DNA of 64,000 bases from the NCBI RefSeq assembly GCF_001447195.1, contig NZ_LFRI01000218.1, positions 1-64,000 on the forward strand, written 5' to 3'. This document shows positions 17,389 through 29,400 of the stretch, in pieces. The DNA is from Aquabacterium parvum. GTDB taxonomy: Bacteria > Pseudomonadota > Gammaproteobacteria > Burkholderiales > Burkholderiaceae_C. Position numbers and translations under genes: made by a program. Every line of letters starts with the position of its first letter. The stretch's first letter is position 1. Below the pieces are notes generated by a model, which did not search any database, was not told the DNA's origin, and was given only the letters and a program-made list of their open reading frames with translations.

Positions 17389-18306
17389 ATGTCTGCCACC
17401 CCCGAGAACCAGCCCGACGAACAACTGCCCGCCGCCGGCGACACGCCGCCTGCGGACGGTGAAACCGGGGCAAGCGGTGCAGCCGTGGCCTCCCAGGCTG
17501 ACCAGGGCGCCCAGCCTGATCAGCCCACCGTGGCCGACACCAAGGCCCGCCTGGCCGAGCTGTTCCCGGCGCTGTTCCGCGGCGAGCCCAAGCCGCTGAA
17601 GCTGCGCATCCAGGCCGACATCCAGGAGCGCGCGCCCGGCGAATTCACCAAACAGGTGCTGTCGGCCTTCTTGCGCCGCCACACCGGCACGACTTCCTAC
17701 CTGATCGCCGCCTCCAAAGCCAAGCAGCGCTTCGACCTCGACGGACAGCCCGCGGGCGAGTTCTCCGAAGAACACCGCCAGGTGGCTCTGGAAGAGCTGG
17801 CCCGCCGCCGTGGCAACCAGCAGGCCAAGCGCGAGCAGGAAGAGGCCGGTCGTCGCGAGCGCGCTGCGCTGCTGCGCGGCTTCGAGACCACCAAGCTGAC
17901 GGTCGCCAACTTCTGCGCGCTCAAGGGCATCGCGCCCGAGCAGCTCGACGCTGTGTTGGCTCAGGCCCGCGCTGAAGCGGCAGAAGACGCGGCGCGCCCG
18001 CGCCCGACCGGTCGCCCGGATCACCGTGGCGGCCCGCGTGGCGAAGGTCGTGGTGACGGCCGCGGTGACGGCCGTGGCGAGCGCCGAGCCGACGGTGGCC
18101 GGCGTGACGACCGTGGTGGACGCGGCCAGGGCAAGGGTCCGCGTGGCCAGGGTGCCCCGGGAGGCCCGCGCCGCGATGGCGCGCAAGGCAAGCCGGGTGA
18201 GCGCCGTGGTGGCCCCCGCCGCGAGGGCGCTGCCCAAGCCTCAGCTGCCGCTTCGGCGCCGGCGCCTGAGCCCAAGCCCCAGGACGGTGGCGCCGACCAG
18301 GCCTGA
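17389..18306 (+). CDS. ProQ/FinO-family RNA chaperone with Arg/Gly-rich tail
   Basis: A 305-residue RNA-binding protein. ATG 17389 is preferred to 17359 because a GACAAT hexamer (17354-17359) looks like a promoter element. Residues 1-50 are disordered. The FinO/ProQ domain spans about 48-165 (ARLAELFPALFRGEPKPLKL and AFLRRHTGTTSYL). After a charged helix, residues 205-290 are RGG-like repeats (GEGRGDGRGDGRGERR). ProQ proteins bind structured small RNAs and mRNA 3' ends and affect their stability. The tail is much longer and more basic than in the E. coli protein. A methyltransferase gene follows after 3 bp, so the two are co-transcribed. Confidence 0.88.
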   Translation: MSATPENQPDEQLPAAGDTPPADGETGASGAAVASQADQGAQPDQPTVADTKARLAELFPALFRGEPKPLKLRIQADIQERAPGEFTKQVLSAFLRRHTGTTSYLIAASKAKQRFDLDGQPAGEFSEEHRQVALEELARRRGNQQAKREQEEAGRRERAALLRGFETTKLTVANFCALKGIAPEQLDAVLAQARAEAAEDAARPRPTGRPDHRGGPRGEGRGDGRGDGRGERRADGGRRDDRGGRGQGKGPRGQGAPGGPRRDGAQGKPGERRGGPRREGAAQASAAASAPAPEPKPQDGGADQA

Positions 18307-18309
18307 TGC

Positions 18310-19605
18310 ATGGCTGACCCGGCCGACATCGCGGGTGCGAACGCACCTCACCTTGATCGCTTTGCCACGCTCACACGCGAAGCCCTGGCGCAAGGCACCT
18401 GCCAGCAACTGCTGTGGGTGGCTTACCAAGGCGGCGTGCCCGCCATCGAAGAACAAGGCCAGGGCCTGCAGCGCGTCATGGTGCGACCCATCGAGCTGCG
18501 CGGCCAGCCTCACCTGAGCTTCCTGCTGCGCTTTCCCACCAAGGACATCACCAAGAACCTGCCGACGCGAGAGGGTTTGGCCCTGATCGGCGATTGGTTG
18601 CAAGCGGGCGCCTTCCTCAACGCCCACCTGTTCACGGCCACCGAGGAGGTGCAGCTGGCGATCAGCAAGAAGGGCAAGGCGACGGTGCGCATTGGCAAGC
18701 TCGAGGGCGCGCCTGCGGCCAACCAGGCGACGGCGTCGGGGGCAGCTGCAGGCGACGGCGGCAAAACTGCGCCCACCCAGTCCCACAACCGAGAAAAGCA
18801 CCGCTTGCTCGAACTCTCGCGCCCCTTCCTGCGCGAGCTCGGCGTCACCGATGCACACGGCCAGCTCATCCCGGCCATGTCGCGCAAGTGGAAGCAGATC
18901 AACAAGTTCCTGGAGGTGTTCTCCTCGGCCGTGGCCAAGTCTTCGCTGGCCGAGCGCGAAGCCTTGCACGTGGTGGACTTCGGCTCCGGCAAGGGCTACC
19001 TGACGTTTGCCGTGCACGACTGGTTGCGCCACACCATGGAGCGCGACGCCCGCGTCACCGGTGTCGAGCTGCGCGACGACCTGGTCCAGCTGTGCCAGCG
19101 CGTCATCGGCAAGCTCAGGCTGCAGGGCATGGACTATGAACAAGGCGATGTGCGCGACTACCACCCGAGCGACCTCGACGTCGTCATCGCGCTGCACGCC
19201 TGCGACATCGCCACCGACCACGCCATCCACCTGGGCATCCGCGCGGGCGCTGAAATCATCCTGTGCTCGCCCTGCTGCCACAAGGAGGTGCGCCCGCAGC
19301 TGCTCAGCCCGCACCCGCTGCGGCCCATCCTGCAGCACGGCATCCACCAAGCGCAAGAGGCCGAGATGCTCACCGACGGCCTGCGCGCCCTGCTGCTGGA
19401 CGCGGCCGGCTACGACACCCAGGTCTTCGAGTTCATCTCGCTGGAGCACACCAACAAGAACAAGATGATCCTGGCCGTCAAGCGCCGCCAGCCGCAGGAC
19501 AACGCCGAGGTCGTCGGTCAGATCCGCGACATCAAGGCCTTCTACGGCCTGCAGCGCCAGTGCCTGGAAGAGCTGCTCAAGGCCGACGGGCTGCTGCCGG
19601 CCTGA
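18310..19605 (+). CDS. SAM-dependent methyltransferase, METTL25-like
   Basis: A 431-residue protein. A N-terminal region of about 160 residues (QQLLWVAYQGGVPAIEEQGQ) precedes the Rossmann methyltransferase domain. Its SAM-binding motif I is VVDFGSGKGYLTFAV near residue 220, followed by VTGVELRDDL and VIALHACDIATD. The CSPCCHKEVRPQ segment is typical of the Methyltransf_32/METTL25 group, whose members modify RNA or proteins. It starts 3 bp after the ProQ-family gene, which suggests a role in RNA metabolism, but the target is unknown. Confidence 0.75.
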   Translation: MADPADIAGANAPHLDRFATLTREALAQGTCQQLLWVAYQGGVPAIEEQGQGLQRVMVRPIELRGQPHLSFLLRFPTKDITKNLPTREGLALIGDWLQAGAFLNAHLFTATEEVQLAISKKGKATVRIGKLEGAPAANQATASGAAAGDGGKTAPTQSHNREKHRLLELSRPFLRELGVTDAHGQLIPAMSRKWKQINKFLEVFSSAVAKSSLAEREALHVVDFGSGKGYLTFAVHDWLRHTMERDARVTGVELRDDLVQLCQRVIGKLRLQGMDYEQGDVRDYHPSDLDVVIALHACDIATDHAIHLGIRAGAEIILCSPCCHKEVRPQLLSPHPLRPILQHGIHQAQEAEMLTDGLRALLLDAAGYDTQVFEFISLEHTNKNKMILAVKRRQPQDNAEVVGQIRDIKAFYGLQRQCLEELLKADGLLPA

Positions 19606-19629
19606 ACCCCGGGCCTGCTTCACCACACC

Positions 19630-20355
<726 letters not shown>

Positions 20356-20362
20356 GGCGCGC

Positions 20363-21820
20363 ATGAAGCTGGGCTTGCGACTGCTGCTGGGCTTCTTCCT
20401 GATCACCGGCATCGCGGCCTTCTTCGTGATGCGCGTGTTCGTGCAACAGGTCCAGCCCAGCGTGCGCGAGGTCATGGAAGACATGCTGGTGGACACGGCC
20501 AACATCCTGGCCGAGCTGGCACAGGACGACCTGGCCGCCATGCCGCCCCAAGCCGACCTGCGCGACAGCCGTTTCGCCCGCCGCGTGCTCGACTACGCCG
20601 CCCGCCCGGTCGACGCGCAGATCTGGGGCCTGAGCAAGCGCACGCTGGACTACCGCGTCTACGTCACCGACGCGACCGGCCGCGTGGTCTTCGACACCGG
20701 CCTGCCCGATGGGGGCAACGCGGTGGGCCAGGACTACTCGCGCTGGCGCGACGTCTCGCTCACCCTGTCGGGCCAGTACGGCGCGCGCGCCACCCGTTAC
20801 GTGGTCGCCGACGACGACAGCTCGGTCATGCACGTGGCCGCCCCGGTCATGCAAGGCCAGCAGATCATCGGCGTGCTCACGGTGGCCAAGCCCATGCGCT
20901 CGGTGGCCAAGTTCGTCGAGCGGGCGCAGCAGGAGATCCTCGTCAAGGGCCTGTGGTTGCTCGGCCTGTCGCTGGTGGTGGGCGCGGCGGTGACGGCCTG
21001 GGTGATCTGGTCGGTGCGGCGGCTGCGGCATTACGCCCAGCGCGTGCAGTGGGGGCAGCGCGAGCCCCCACCCGAGCTGTCGGGCGAGCTGGGTGAGTTG
21101 GCCCACGCCATGGCCGCCATGCGCGACCGGCTCGATGGCCACGAGCACGTCGAGCAGCTGGTGCGCGCCATGACGCACGAGCTCAAGAGCCCGCTGGCGG
21201 CCATCGGGGGGGCGGCCGAGCTGCTGCAAGACGAGTTGCCGGCCGCCGACCGCGAGCGCTTCGCCCGCCAGATCAGCGAGCAGACCCAGCGCCTGCAAAG
21301 CCTGGTCGACCGCCTGCTGGAGCTCTCCAAGCTGGAGCAGCGCCACAGCCTGGACCACCAGCAACGCCTGGACCCGGCCGGCCTGGTCGAGCGACTGCTG
21401 CGCAGCCACGCGCCGCGCCTGCAGCAAGCCGGCTTGAGCGTGCGAACCGAGGTCACCGAAGGCCTGAGCGTGCAGGGCGAAGCCGAGCTGTTGGAGCTGG
21501 CCCTGAGCAACCTGCTGGACAACGCGATCGAGTTTTCACCGCCGGGTGCGGTGATCGAGCTGAGCGTGAAGGCCGACGCCGAAAACGTGTGCATCGCGGT
21601 GCGCGACCACGGCGTGGGGGTGCCCGATTACGCCTGGCCGCGCCTGGGTGAGCGCTTCTACTCCACGGCTCGCCCCGAGCGGGCCGGCCAGGTGCCGCGC
21701 AAGGGCTCGGGCCTGGGGCTGGCCATCGTGCGCCAGGTCATGGCCCTGCACGGGGGCGAATTGCGCCTGACGCCCGCGCAGCCGGGCCTGCGCGCGGCGC
21801 TGTGCCTGCCAGCGGCCTGA
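20363..21820 (+). CDS. creC: Sensor histidine kinase CreC
   Basis: A 485-residue inner-membrane kinase. Helix 1 is at about 4-26 (LGLRLLLGFFLITGIAAFFV). The periplasmic domain has the CreC-type ending RVYVTDATGRVVFDTG. A second helix lies near 195-215, then HAMP, the HisKA box AMTHELKSPLAAIGG (His near 272) and a HATPase domain with NLLDNAIEFSPPG, DHGVGVPDYA and GSGLGLAIVRQV. It would phosphorylate CreB. It is transcribed with creB and ends 90 bp before creD. Confidence 0.88.
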   Translation: MKLGLRLLLGFFLITGIAAFFVMRVFVQQVQPSVREVMEDMLVDTANILAELAQDDLAAMPPQADLRDSRFARRVLDYAARPVDAQIWGLSKRTLDYRVYVTDATGRVVFDTGLPDGGNAVGQDYSRWRDVSLTLSGQYGARATRYVVADDDSSVMHVAAPVMQGQQIIGVLTVAKPMRSVAKFVERAQQEILVKGLWLLGLSLVVGAAVTAWVIWSVRRLRHYAQRVQWGQREPPPELSGELGELAHAMAAMRDRLDGHEHVEQLVRAMTHELKSPLAAIGGAAELLQDELPAADRERFARQISEQTQRLQSLVDRLLELSKLEQRHSLDHQQRLDPAGLVERLLRSHAPRLQQAGLSVRTEVTEGLSVQGEAELLELALSNLLDNAIEFSPPGAVIELSVKADAENVCIAVRDHGVGVPDYAWPRLGERFYSTARPERAGQVPRKGSGLGLAIVRQVMALHGGELRLTPAQPGLRAALCLPAA

Positions 21821-21827
21821 AGCAGAC

Positions 21828-21843
21828 TTCACACCCGCTTCAC
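21828..21843 (+). promoter_or_regulatory. Cre tag (CreB binding site) before creD
   Basis: TTCAC-ACCCGC-TTCAC is a perfect match to the known CreB recognition pattern, two TTCAC repeats separated by six bases. It lies 68 bp upstream of the creD ATG and 8 bp after the creC stop, so creD is predicted to be CreB-activated from its own promoter. Confidence 0.85.
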
Positions 21844-21910
21844 ACAGCTCATCGTCTGCTCACCATCGGTGCGCACCATCGCGCCTGTCATCACACCGAC
21901 AGGACACGAC

Positions 21911-23335
21911 ATGAGATTCCCCTTGATCAGCAAGATGGGCGCCGTGGGCGCCGTCACCCTGGGCCTGCTGTGGTCCCTCTGGAGCGTGCAAGGCATCGTG
22001 CACGAGCGCCAGGGGCGTCAGCAGGAAGCCGAGCAGAGCGTGGCCAACAGCCTGGCCGGCAGCCAGACCTTGCTGGGACCGGTGCTCACGCGCACCTGCA
22101 TCGAAACCTGGGTCACCTTGCAAGAAGACGACAAGGGCCACCGCCGCGCCACCTCCGAAACCGAAACGCACGTGCTGCGCCTGCCGGCCACGCAGGTGCA
22201 GGTCGATGCGGAGGTCGGGGTGAGCCCCCGCCATCGGGGCATGTTCAAGGTCAATGGCTACGGCGTGAAGGCCGGCGTGCAGGCCCGGTGGGCCGACCTG
22301 GGCGGGCTGAACGTGCTGCCGCGCCAGCCTGGCGGCGAAGTCCGCTGCGAGGCCCCGGTGCTGGCGGTCTCGGTCAGCGATGCGCGCGGCATCCGCGTGG
22401 CCGAGTTGCGCGTCAACGACCAGCGGGTGACGGTGCAGGCGGGCAGCGAGCAGGCGCACCATGCGCGCGGCTTTCACGCGCCACTGGAGGGCGTCCAACC
22501 GGCGGCGGGCACGGGCCTGTCGGTGCGCCTGAACCTGGAGCTGGCGGGCACGCGCGGCTTCTCGATGGCGCCGGTGGCCGACACCACGCTGGTGCGCCTG
22601 CGTGGCGACTGGCCTCACCCCTCGTTCGGCGGGCGCTTCCTGCCCAGCGAGCGCGTGGTGCGCGCCGATGGCTTTGACGCCACCTGGAAGGTCAGCTCCC
22701 TGGCGAGCACCGCTTCGCAGTCGTGGCGCGGTGGTGAGCGCCTGTGCGCCCCGTTCGGCGGGGCATGGGGTCCCGGCGCGCGCTTCAACCCCTACGCGAC
22801 GGCCGAGGGCGCCGACGAGGCCGCATCGGCCGAAAGTGGCTGCATCGAGACCTTCGGGGTGTCCTTCATCGACCCGGTCAATGTGCATTCGCTCAGCGAC
22901 CGCGCCACCAAGTACGGCCTGCTGTTCATCGTGCTGACCTTCGTGGGCGTGGGCCTGATGGAGGTGCTGCGTCGCCTGCGCGTGCACCCCATCCAGTACC
23001 TGCTGGTGGGCGCGGCGCTCAGCCTGTTCTTCCTGCTGCTGGTGAGCCTGTCCGAGCACCTGGCGTTCGGTTGGGCCTACCTGGCCGCCAGCGCGGCCTG
23101 CACGCTGCTGCTGACCTTCTACGGCAGCTTCGTGTTGCGCGGCTGGGGCGCGGGCCTGGGCTTCGGGGTGGCCATCGGTGGTTTGTACGGGGTGCTTTAC
23201 GCCTTGTTGCAGATGGAGCAGAACGCGCTGGTGCTGGGCTCGCTCCTGCTGTTTGCCGTGCTGAGCGCCGTCATGGTCGCCACCCGCCAGCTGGATTGGT
23301 ACGAGTTGTTCGGCCAGGGGGCTTCACGCCCGTGA
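21911..23335 (+). CDS. creD: Inner-membrane protein CreD
   Basis: A 474-residue membrane protein. ATG 21911 has AGGAC just upstream. One helix near the N-terminus (GAVTLGLLWSLWSVQGIV) is followed by a periplasmic domain of about 300 residues, then six tightly packed helices at the C-terminus (KYGLLFIVLTFVGVGLMEVL to LDWYELF). This arrangement is typical of CreD, which is induced by CreBC and linked to envelope integrity and to beta-lactam response in several proteobacteria. A Cre tag precedes it and a stem-loop follows it. Confidence 0.9.
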   Translation: MRFPLISKMGAVGAVTLGLLWSLWSVQGIVHERQGRQQEAEQSVANSLAGSQTLLGPVLTRTCIETWVTLQEDDKGHRRATSETETHVLRLPATQVQVDAEVGVSPRHRGMFKVNGYGVKAGVQARWADLGGLNVLPRQPGGEVRCEAPVLAVSVSDARGIRVAELRVNDQRVTVQAGSEQAHHARGFHAPLEGVQPAAGTGLSVRLNLELAGTRGFSMAPVADTTLVRLRGDWPHPSFGGRFLPSERVVRADGFDATWKVSSLASTASQSWRGGERLCAPFGGAWGPGARFNPYATAEGADEAASAESGCIETFGVSFIDPVNVHSLSDRATKYGLLFIVLTFVGVGLMEVLRRLRVHPIQYLLVGAALSLFFLLLVSLSEHLAFGWAYLAASAACTLLLTFYGSFVLRGWGAGLGFGVAIGGLYGVLYALLQMEQNALVLGSLLLFAVLSAVMVATRQLDWYELFGQGASRP

Positions 23336-23358
23336 TTTGAGGCACGATGCTGCCCGGC

Positions 23359-23393
23359 GCACCCTGCGTGGCTCATCCGAGCCCGCAGGGTGC
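23359..23393. terminator. Strong stem-loop after creD
   Basis: GCACCCTGCG (23359-23368) pairs perfectly with CGCAGGGTGC (23384-23393). Inside it GGCTC (23370-23374) pairs with GAGCC (23379-23383) around an ATCC loop, with a single bulged T. There is only a short T-poor tail (CTTCATC), so it may terminate weakly or protect RNA. It lies 39 bp before the macroglobulin start. Confidence 0.6.
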
Positions 23394-23431
23394 CTTCATC
23401 AAAACAACATCAAACCAGTGAGGCTGTGACC

Positions 23432-26400
23432 ATGCTGTCGCGCATCAACCAGGGCATCGGCGCCTTTTTCGGCTCCGTGGGGCAACGTCTGAGCAGCGTG
23501 GGGCAACCGCTGCTGGCCATCTTCAGTGGGCTGCTCGGCCTTTTGCTGGGCAGCTGGCAAGCGCCTGGCTGGCTGCGCGGCCTGGGGCGCCTGGGCGCCT
23601 CGGCGCTGAACTGGTGCCGCTGGCACATGCTGCACGTCCTCGTGGTGGCGGCGGTGGCCGCGGCGGGCCTCTCGAACCTGCCGCTGCTCAAGCGCTGGTG
23701 GCAAGGCCTGATCCCCGATGCCGGCAGCCAGAGCGAGCTCACCTACCAGGTCGAGGCGCCCGGCCGCACCGTCATAGAAGACAAGCAGCCGCCCAACCCG
23801 CTGGTGGTGCAGTTCTCGGGCGTGGCCGTGCCCGTTGTGAAGGTGGGCAAGCCCGCCACCGAGATCACCATGGAGCCGACCGCCGCCGGCCAGTGGACCT
23901 GGGCCGCCGCCGACCAGCTCGTCTTCCAGCCCAAGGCCGATTGGCCCGTGGGGCAGCGCTACAAGGTCAGCATCGGGCGCAAGGCCCTGGCCCCCAACGT
24001 GACGCTGAAGTCGCGTGAGTTCGAGTTCCAGGCCCCGGCTTTCACCATCGACGTCGACAGCGCCGAGTTCTATCAAGATCCGGTGCAGGTCAACCTGCGC
24101 CGCGTGGTCTACCAGCTGCGCTTCAGCCACCCGGTCAACACCAAGTCGCTCGAAGGCGCCATCCGCCTGGACGAAGGCGACCCCGAAGAATCGCTGTTCG
24201 GCCTGAACGCGGGCGCCAGCCGCAAGTTCACCGTCACCTACGACGTGCACAAGCTGCTGGCCACGGTCATGTCCGAGCCGCTGCCCATCCCCGCGCAGAC
24301 CCAGTCGATGCGCCTGAGCGTGGCCGCTGGCGTCACCGCCCAGCAAGGGGGTGAAGGCTCTGCGGACAAGCTGCAGCGCTCGGTCGAGGTACCCGGTCTC
24401 TACAGCCTGGCCATCAACGACATCAGCGCCTCGGTGGTGAGCAACCAAGCCGGTGACCCCGAGCACGTGTTGCACGTCGGCACCAGCATGCCCGTGCACG
24501 AGCGCGAGCTGGCCAAGGCCGTGCAGGCCTGGGTGCTGCCCGAGTCCGACAAGGAGGGTGGCGAGCCCACCGTCTGGAGCGACCCCACCGAGGTGACGCC
24601 GGCCGTGCTCAAGCGCGCCAAGCGCGTCAAGCTCGAGCCGATCAGCGGCGAGCGCGAGGTCAACGACGGGCTGTCGTTCCGCATGCCATCGGCCGAAGGC
24701 GGCCAGTTCATCTATGTGCAGGTGGCCAAGGGCCTGCGCACGCCGGGCGGTTACCTGCTGGCCGACGTGCGCACCGGTGTCATGCAGCTCAAGGCCTTCG
24801 CGCCCGAGCTGAGCATCGTCAGCCAGGGCTCGCTGCTGGCGCTCTCGGGCGACAAGAAGCTGCCCATCCTCGTGCGCGACCTGCCCGGTGTGAAGATCGA
24901 GATCGCGCGCATGCTGCCGCAGCAGCTGCACATGCTCATCAGCCAATCGTCGGGTGAGTTCGGCAAGCCGGGCTTCTACCGCGGCGTCACGCCAGATCAC
25001 CTCTCCGAGCGTTTCGAGCGCGAAGTGCCGCTCAAGCTCAAGCCTGGCCGCAGCCACTACGAAACGGTCGACTTCGCCGAGTACCTCAAGGGCCCCAACG
25101 GCGAGCGACGCGGCATCTTCCTGCTCAGCGTCAAGGGATACGACCCCAAGCGCACGGCCAACGGCGCCAACGTGGATGCCACCGAGGCGCCCGACGAAAG
25201 CGGCTACGAAGGGGAAGAAGGCGGCTACGAAGGCGAGTATGGCGACCAGGGCGGCGACATCGACCCCGAGTCGATGGAAGACAAGCGCCTGGTGCTGGTC
25301 ACCGACCTGGGCCTGGTCGCCAAGCGCACCATCGACGGCTCGCGCGATGTCTTCGTTCAGTCCATCGCCAACGGCCTGCCCGTGGGCGGTGCCACCGTCG
25401 AGGTCTGGGGCCGCAACGGCCTGGTCCTCGTCAGCCAGGTGACGGACGCCAGCGGCCACACCCGCTTGCCCAACCTCGCCGCTTTCCAGCGCGAGAAAAC
25501 GCCGGTGCTGATGGTGGTGCGCAAGGACGGCGACCTCAGCTTCCTGCCCTTCAACCGCTACGACCGCAACCTCGACCTTTCGCGCTTCGACGTGGGCGGC
25601 CTGCGCAGCGCTGGCGTGCCCAACCAGATGACGGGCTACCTCTTCAGCGACCGCGGCATCTACCGCCCGGGTGACACCTTCAACCTGGGCGTGATCGTCA
25701 AGGCCGGCAACTGGGCCACCTCGCTCAAGGACCTGCCCGTCGAGCTGGAGGTGGTCGACGCCCGTGGCCTGACCGTGCGCCGTGAAGTCGTGCGCCTGGG
25801 CGCGGGTGGTGCGGCCGAGTTCAGCCACACCACGCAAGAGAGCTCGCCCACCGGCGTCTACACCGTCAACCTCAGCCTGCCTCGCCAGAGCAGCCCCGGC
25901 GCGCCCGACGTGCCGCCGCTGCAGCTGGGCAGCACCACGGTGAAGGTGCAGGAGTTCCTGCCCGATCGCACCAAGGTCACGGCGCGCTTGTCTCAAGAAG
26001 CGCTCGAAGGCTGGGTCAGCCCCGATGAACTCAAGGCGATGGTGTCGGTGCAGAACCTGTTTGGCACGCCGGCCCCCAACCGCCGCGTGACGGGCTCCCT
26101 GACCCTGCGCCCCGCTTACCCCGCGTTCCGCGCCTTCCCCGACCACCGCTTCCACGACCCCATGGTCGCGCGCAACGGCCTGACCGACGAGCTGGGCGAA
26201 CAACAGACCGACGCCGAAGGCAAGGCCACGTTCGACCTGCGCCTCGATCGCTTCGAGGCCGCCACCTACCAGGCCCACGTGCTGCTCAAGGCCTTCGAGC
26301 CCGAAGGCGGTCGCAGTGTGGCCGCCGAGGCACGTGCCCTGGTCAGCGACCGCCCCTTCCTGGTCGGCGTCAAGGCCTCGGGCGACCTGGGGTATGTGAG

Positions 26401-29400
26401 CCGCAACGCCGCCCGTGAGGTCGACATCGTGGCGGTGGACCCGCAGGTCAAGCCCATCGCCGTCAAGGGCCTCAAGCTCGTGCGCGTCGAGCACCGCGTG
26501 CTCTCGGTGCTGGTCAAGCAGAACAGCGGCCTGTACCGCTACGAGTCGCGCGCCAAGGACGTCACGCTCGAAGAAGTGCCTTACGCCATCGCGGCCTCGG
26601 GCGCCAAGCTGCGCCTGAACACCGCCACGCCGGGCAACTTTGCCTACCAGCTGCGCGACGAAGACGGCCTGGTGCTGACCCAGGTCGACTACAGCGTGGC
26701 CGGTGCCGCCAACCTCAGCCGCTCGCTCGACCGCAACGCCGAGCTGCAGATCAAGCTGAGCAAGAAGGACTACCAGCCCGGCGAAGACATCGAGCTGAGC
26801 ATCCAGGCGCCCTACATCGGCGCCGGCCTCATCACCATCGAGCGCGACAAGGTCTACACCCACACCTGGTTCAAGACGGACAAGACCGCCACGGTGCAGA
26901 AGATCACCCTGCCCAAGGACTTCGAGGGCAATGGCTACGTCAGCGTGCACTTCATCCGCGACCCGGCTTCTGACGAGGTCTACACCAGCCCGCTCAGCCA
27001 CGGCGTGGTGCCCTTTGCCACCAGCCTGGCGCGGCGCACCGCCCGCATCAGCCTGAGCAGCAATGCGCTAGTTAAGCCTGGTGAAACCGTGAAGATGACG
27101 CTCAAGTCCGACGCGCCGACCAAGGCCTATGTGTTCGCGGTGGACGAGGGCATCCTGCAGGTGGCCCGCTATGTGAACCCCGACCCGCTCAAGCACTTCT
27201 TCAGCAAGCGCGCGCTCGAGGTCAGCACGCTGCAGACGCTCGACCTGATCCTGCCCGAGTTCCGCAAGCTCATGATGGGCGCGGCGCCTGGCGGCGACGG
27301 CGAGGGCGAGCTGGGCAAGCACCTCAACCCCTTCAAGCGCAAACGAGACAAGCCTGTGGCCTACTGGTCGGGCCTGGTCGACGTGAACGGCAGCCGCGAG
27401 TTCAGCTACACCGTGCCCGAGTCCTTCAACGGCTCGCTGCGGGTGATCGCCGTGGCCGTCAACGACGAGACCGTGGCCGCCGCCACCACCCAGACCACCG
27501 TGCGCGGCGACATCGTGCTGCTGCCCAACGTGCCGCTGGCCATGAGTCCTGGTGACGTGGTGGAGGTGGGCGTGGGCCTGGCCAACAACATCGTCGGCTC
27601 GGGCAAGGACGCGCCCATCCAGCTCAACCTGGCCGTGGGGCCAGGCCTGGAGGTGGTGGGGGAAGCCGCCCGCACGCTCAAGGTGAGCGCGCTCAGCGAA
27701 GCCAGCACCGTCTTCAAGGTGCGTGCCCGCAGCGACGCGCAGGCGCAGCTGGGCTCCAGCGCCGTGACCTTCACTGCCCAACGCGGCGCCAGCCGCGCGC
27801 GCCTGAGCACCGAGCTCAGCGTGCGCCCGGCCTCGGCCCGCGTGACCCTGGTGCAAAGCGGCACCCTGGTGGGTTCGGGCGAGCTCAAGTCGCAGGCCCA
27901 GGTCTATCCGCAACTCGCTCGCAGCGAGCTGGCCATCTCGGCCACGCCGTGGGCGTTTGCGTCGGGGCTGATGCAGTACCTGGATCAGTACCCCTTCGGT
28001 TGCACCGAGCAGATCACCAGCCGCACCCTGCCGGCCGTCATCCTGGCCAGCCGGCCCGAGCTGGCGCGCGAGGTGGCCCGTGGCCGCAGCGCCGCCGAGC
28101 AAAGCGCCTTCGACGCCAACAAGGTGTGGATCGGTTACCTCACGCAGTTGCGCTCGCGCCAGAACGGCGATGGCGGCCTGGCCTACTGGCCGGGCGGCCC
28201 GTCCGACCTGTACTCCACCACGCAGGCCTTGCAGCTGCTGCTCGAAGCCCGCGAACGCCAGCTCAAGGCCCCGGCCGACCTGATGGCCAAGTCCTCCGAC
28301 TTCCTGCAAGCGCAGCTGGGTTCGGGCGGCAGCGGCCTGGGTGGCTGGCGTCAGCGCGCACAAGGCGCCTACCTGCTGACCCGCCAGGGCGTGTTGGTGC
28401 CGGCCGCGCTGGCCAACTTGCGCGAAACGCTGCGCAGCAAGGCCGGTCAGGACGCGCGCCTGTCTCGCCACCTGGGTGCCGCTTACCTGGCCGCCAGCTA
28501 CCAGCTGCTCAAGCAGGACAGCGTGGCCAACGAGCTCATTGAGCCGGTGTGGCAGGACCTGCTGACCCGCATGAAGGCGCAGCCCGCCCAGTCGCGCGGC
28601 TGGGACGGCTACGACGACCCGATGACGCACGACACCGCGCTCATCTACCTCGTGGCACGTCACTTCCCCAAGCGCCTGGCTTCACTGCCCACGGCCACGT
28701 GGGAAAACCTCGCCAAGCAGATGCGCGACGGCTGGTACAGCACGGCCTCGTCGGCCAGCACCATCCTGGCGGTCGATGCCTACGCGACGGTGGCAGCGCA
28801 GTCCGCCAAGACCAGCGGCCCGCTCAAGGCCCAGGCCATCAACGCGCAAGGCCAGGCGCAGGCCCTCGCCCTGGGTGAGCTGCTGCCGATGGCGCGTGCC
28901 ACCGTGCCCCAAGGCACCGCGCGCGTGAAGATCGGCCAGGGTGGCGAGCTGCCGCTGTTCTACAGCTGGTCCGAGTCCGGCTTCGAGCGCGGCCTGCCCG
29001 ATAAGCCCCTGCAGCAAGGCATGGAGATCGTGCACGAGGTGCTCAACGCCTCGGGCCAGGTCATCACCGAAGCCAAGCTGGGCGACGAGGTCACGGTGCG
29101 GGTGCGCGTGCGCAGCCTGGACCGCGCGCAGATCCCCCAAGTGGCGCTGGTCGACATCCTGCCGGGTGGCCTGGAGCCGGTGCAGATGCCCGTGGACGCG
29201 TCGGAAGAAACCGATCAGCCGCTGTGGCAGCGTCGCCTGGGTGGCAGCGGCACCTGGTCGCTGGACTTTGCCGACGTGCGCGAAGACCGCGTGCTGTTCT
29301 TTGGCAACGTGGGACGCGACATGACGGAGGTCACCTACAAGGCCCGCGCCACCAACGTCGGCGAGTTCAGCATGCCCGCAGCCTACGGCGAGGCCATGTA

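Noticed and set aside
18040-18130. Short tandem repeats of GGTGACGGCCG type that might suggest a CRISPR or microsatellite
   Set aside because: They are in frame and encode the Arg/Gly/Asp tail of the ProQ-family protein; no spacers or constant repeat length.
23399-27001. A 1200-codon open frame on the minus strand inside the macroglobulin gene
   Set aside because: It mirrors the plus-strand gene in GC-rich DNA. The predicted product is His/Gln/Ala/Arg-rich without domains, while the plus strand has clear family motifs.
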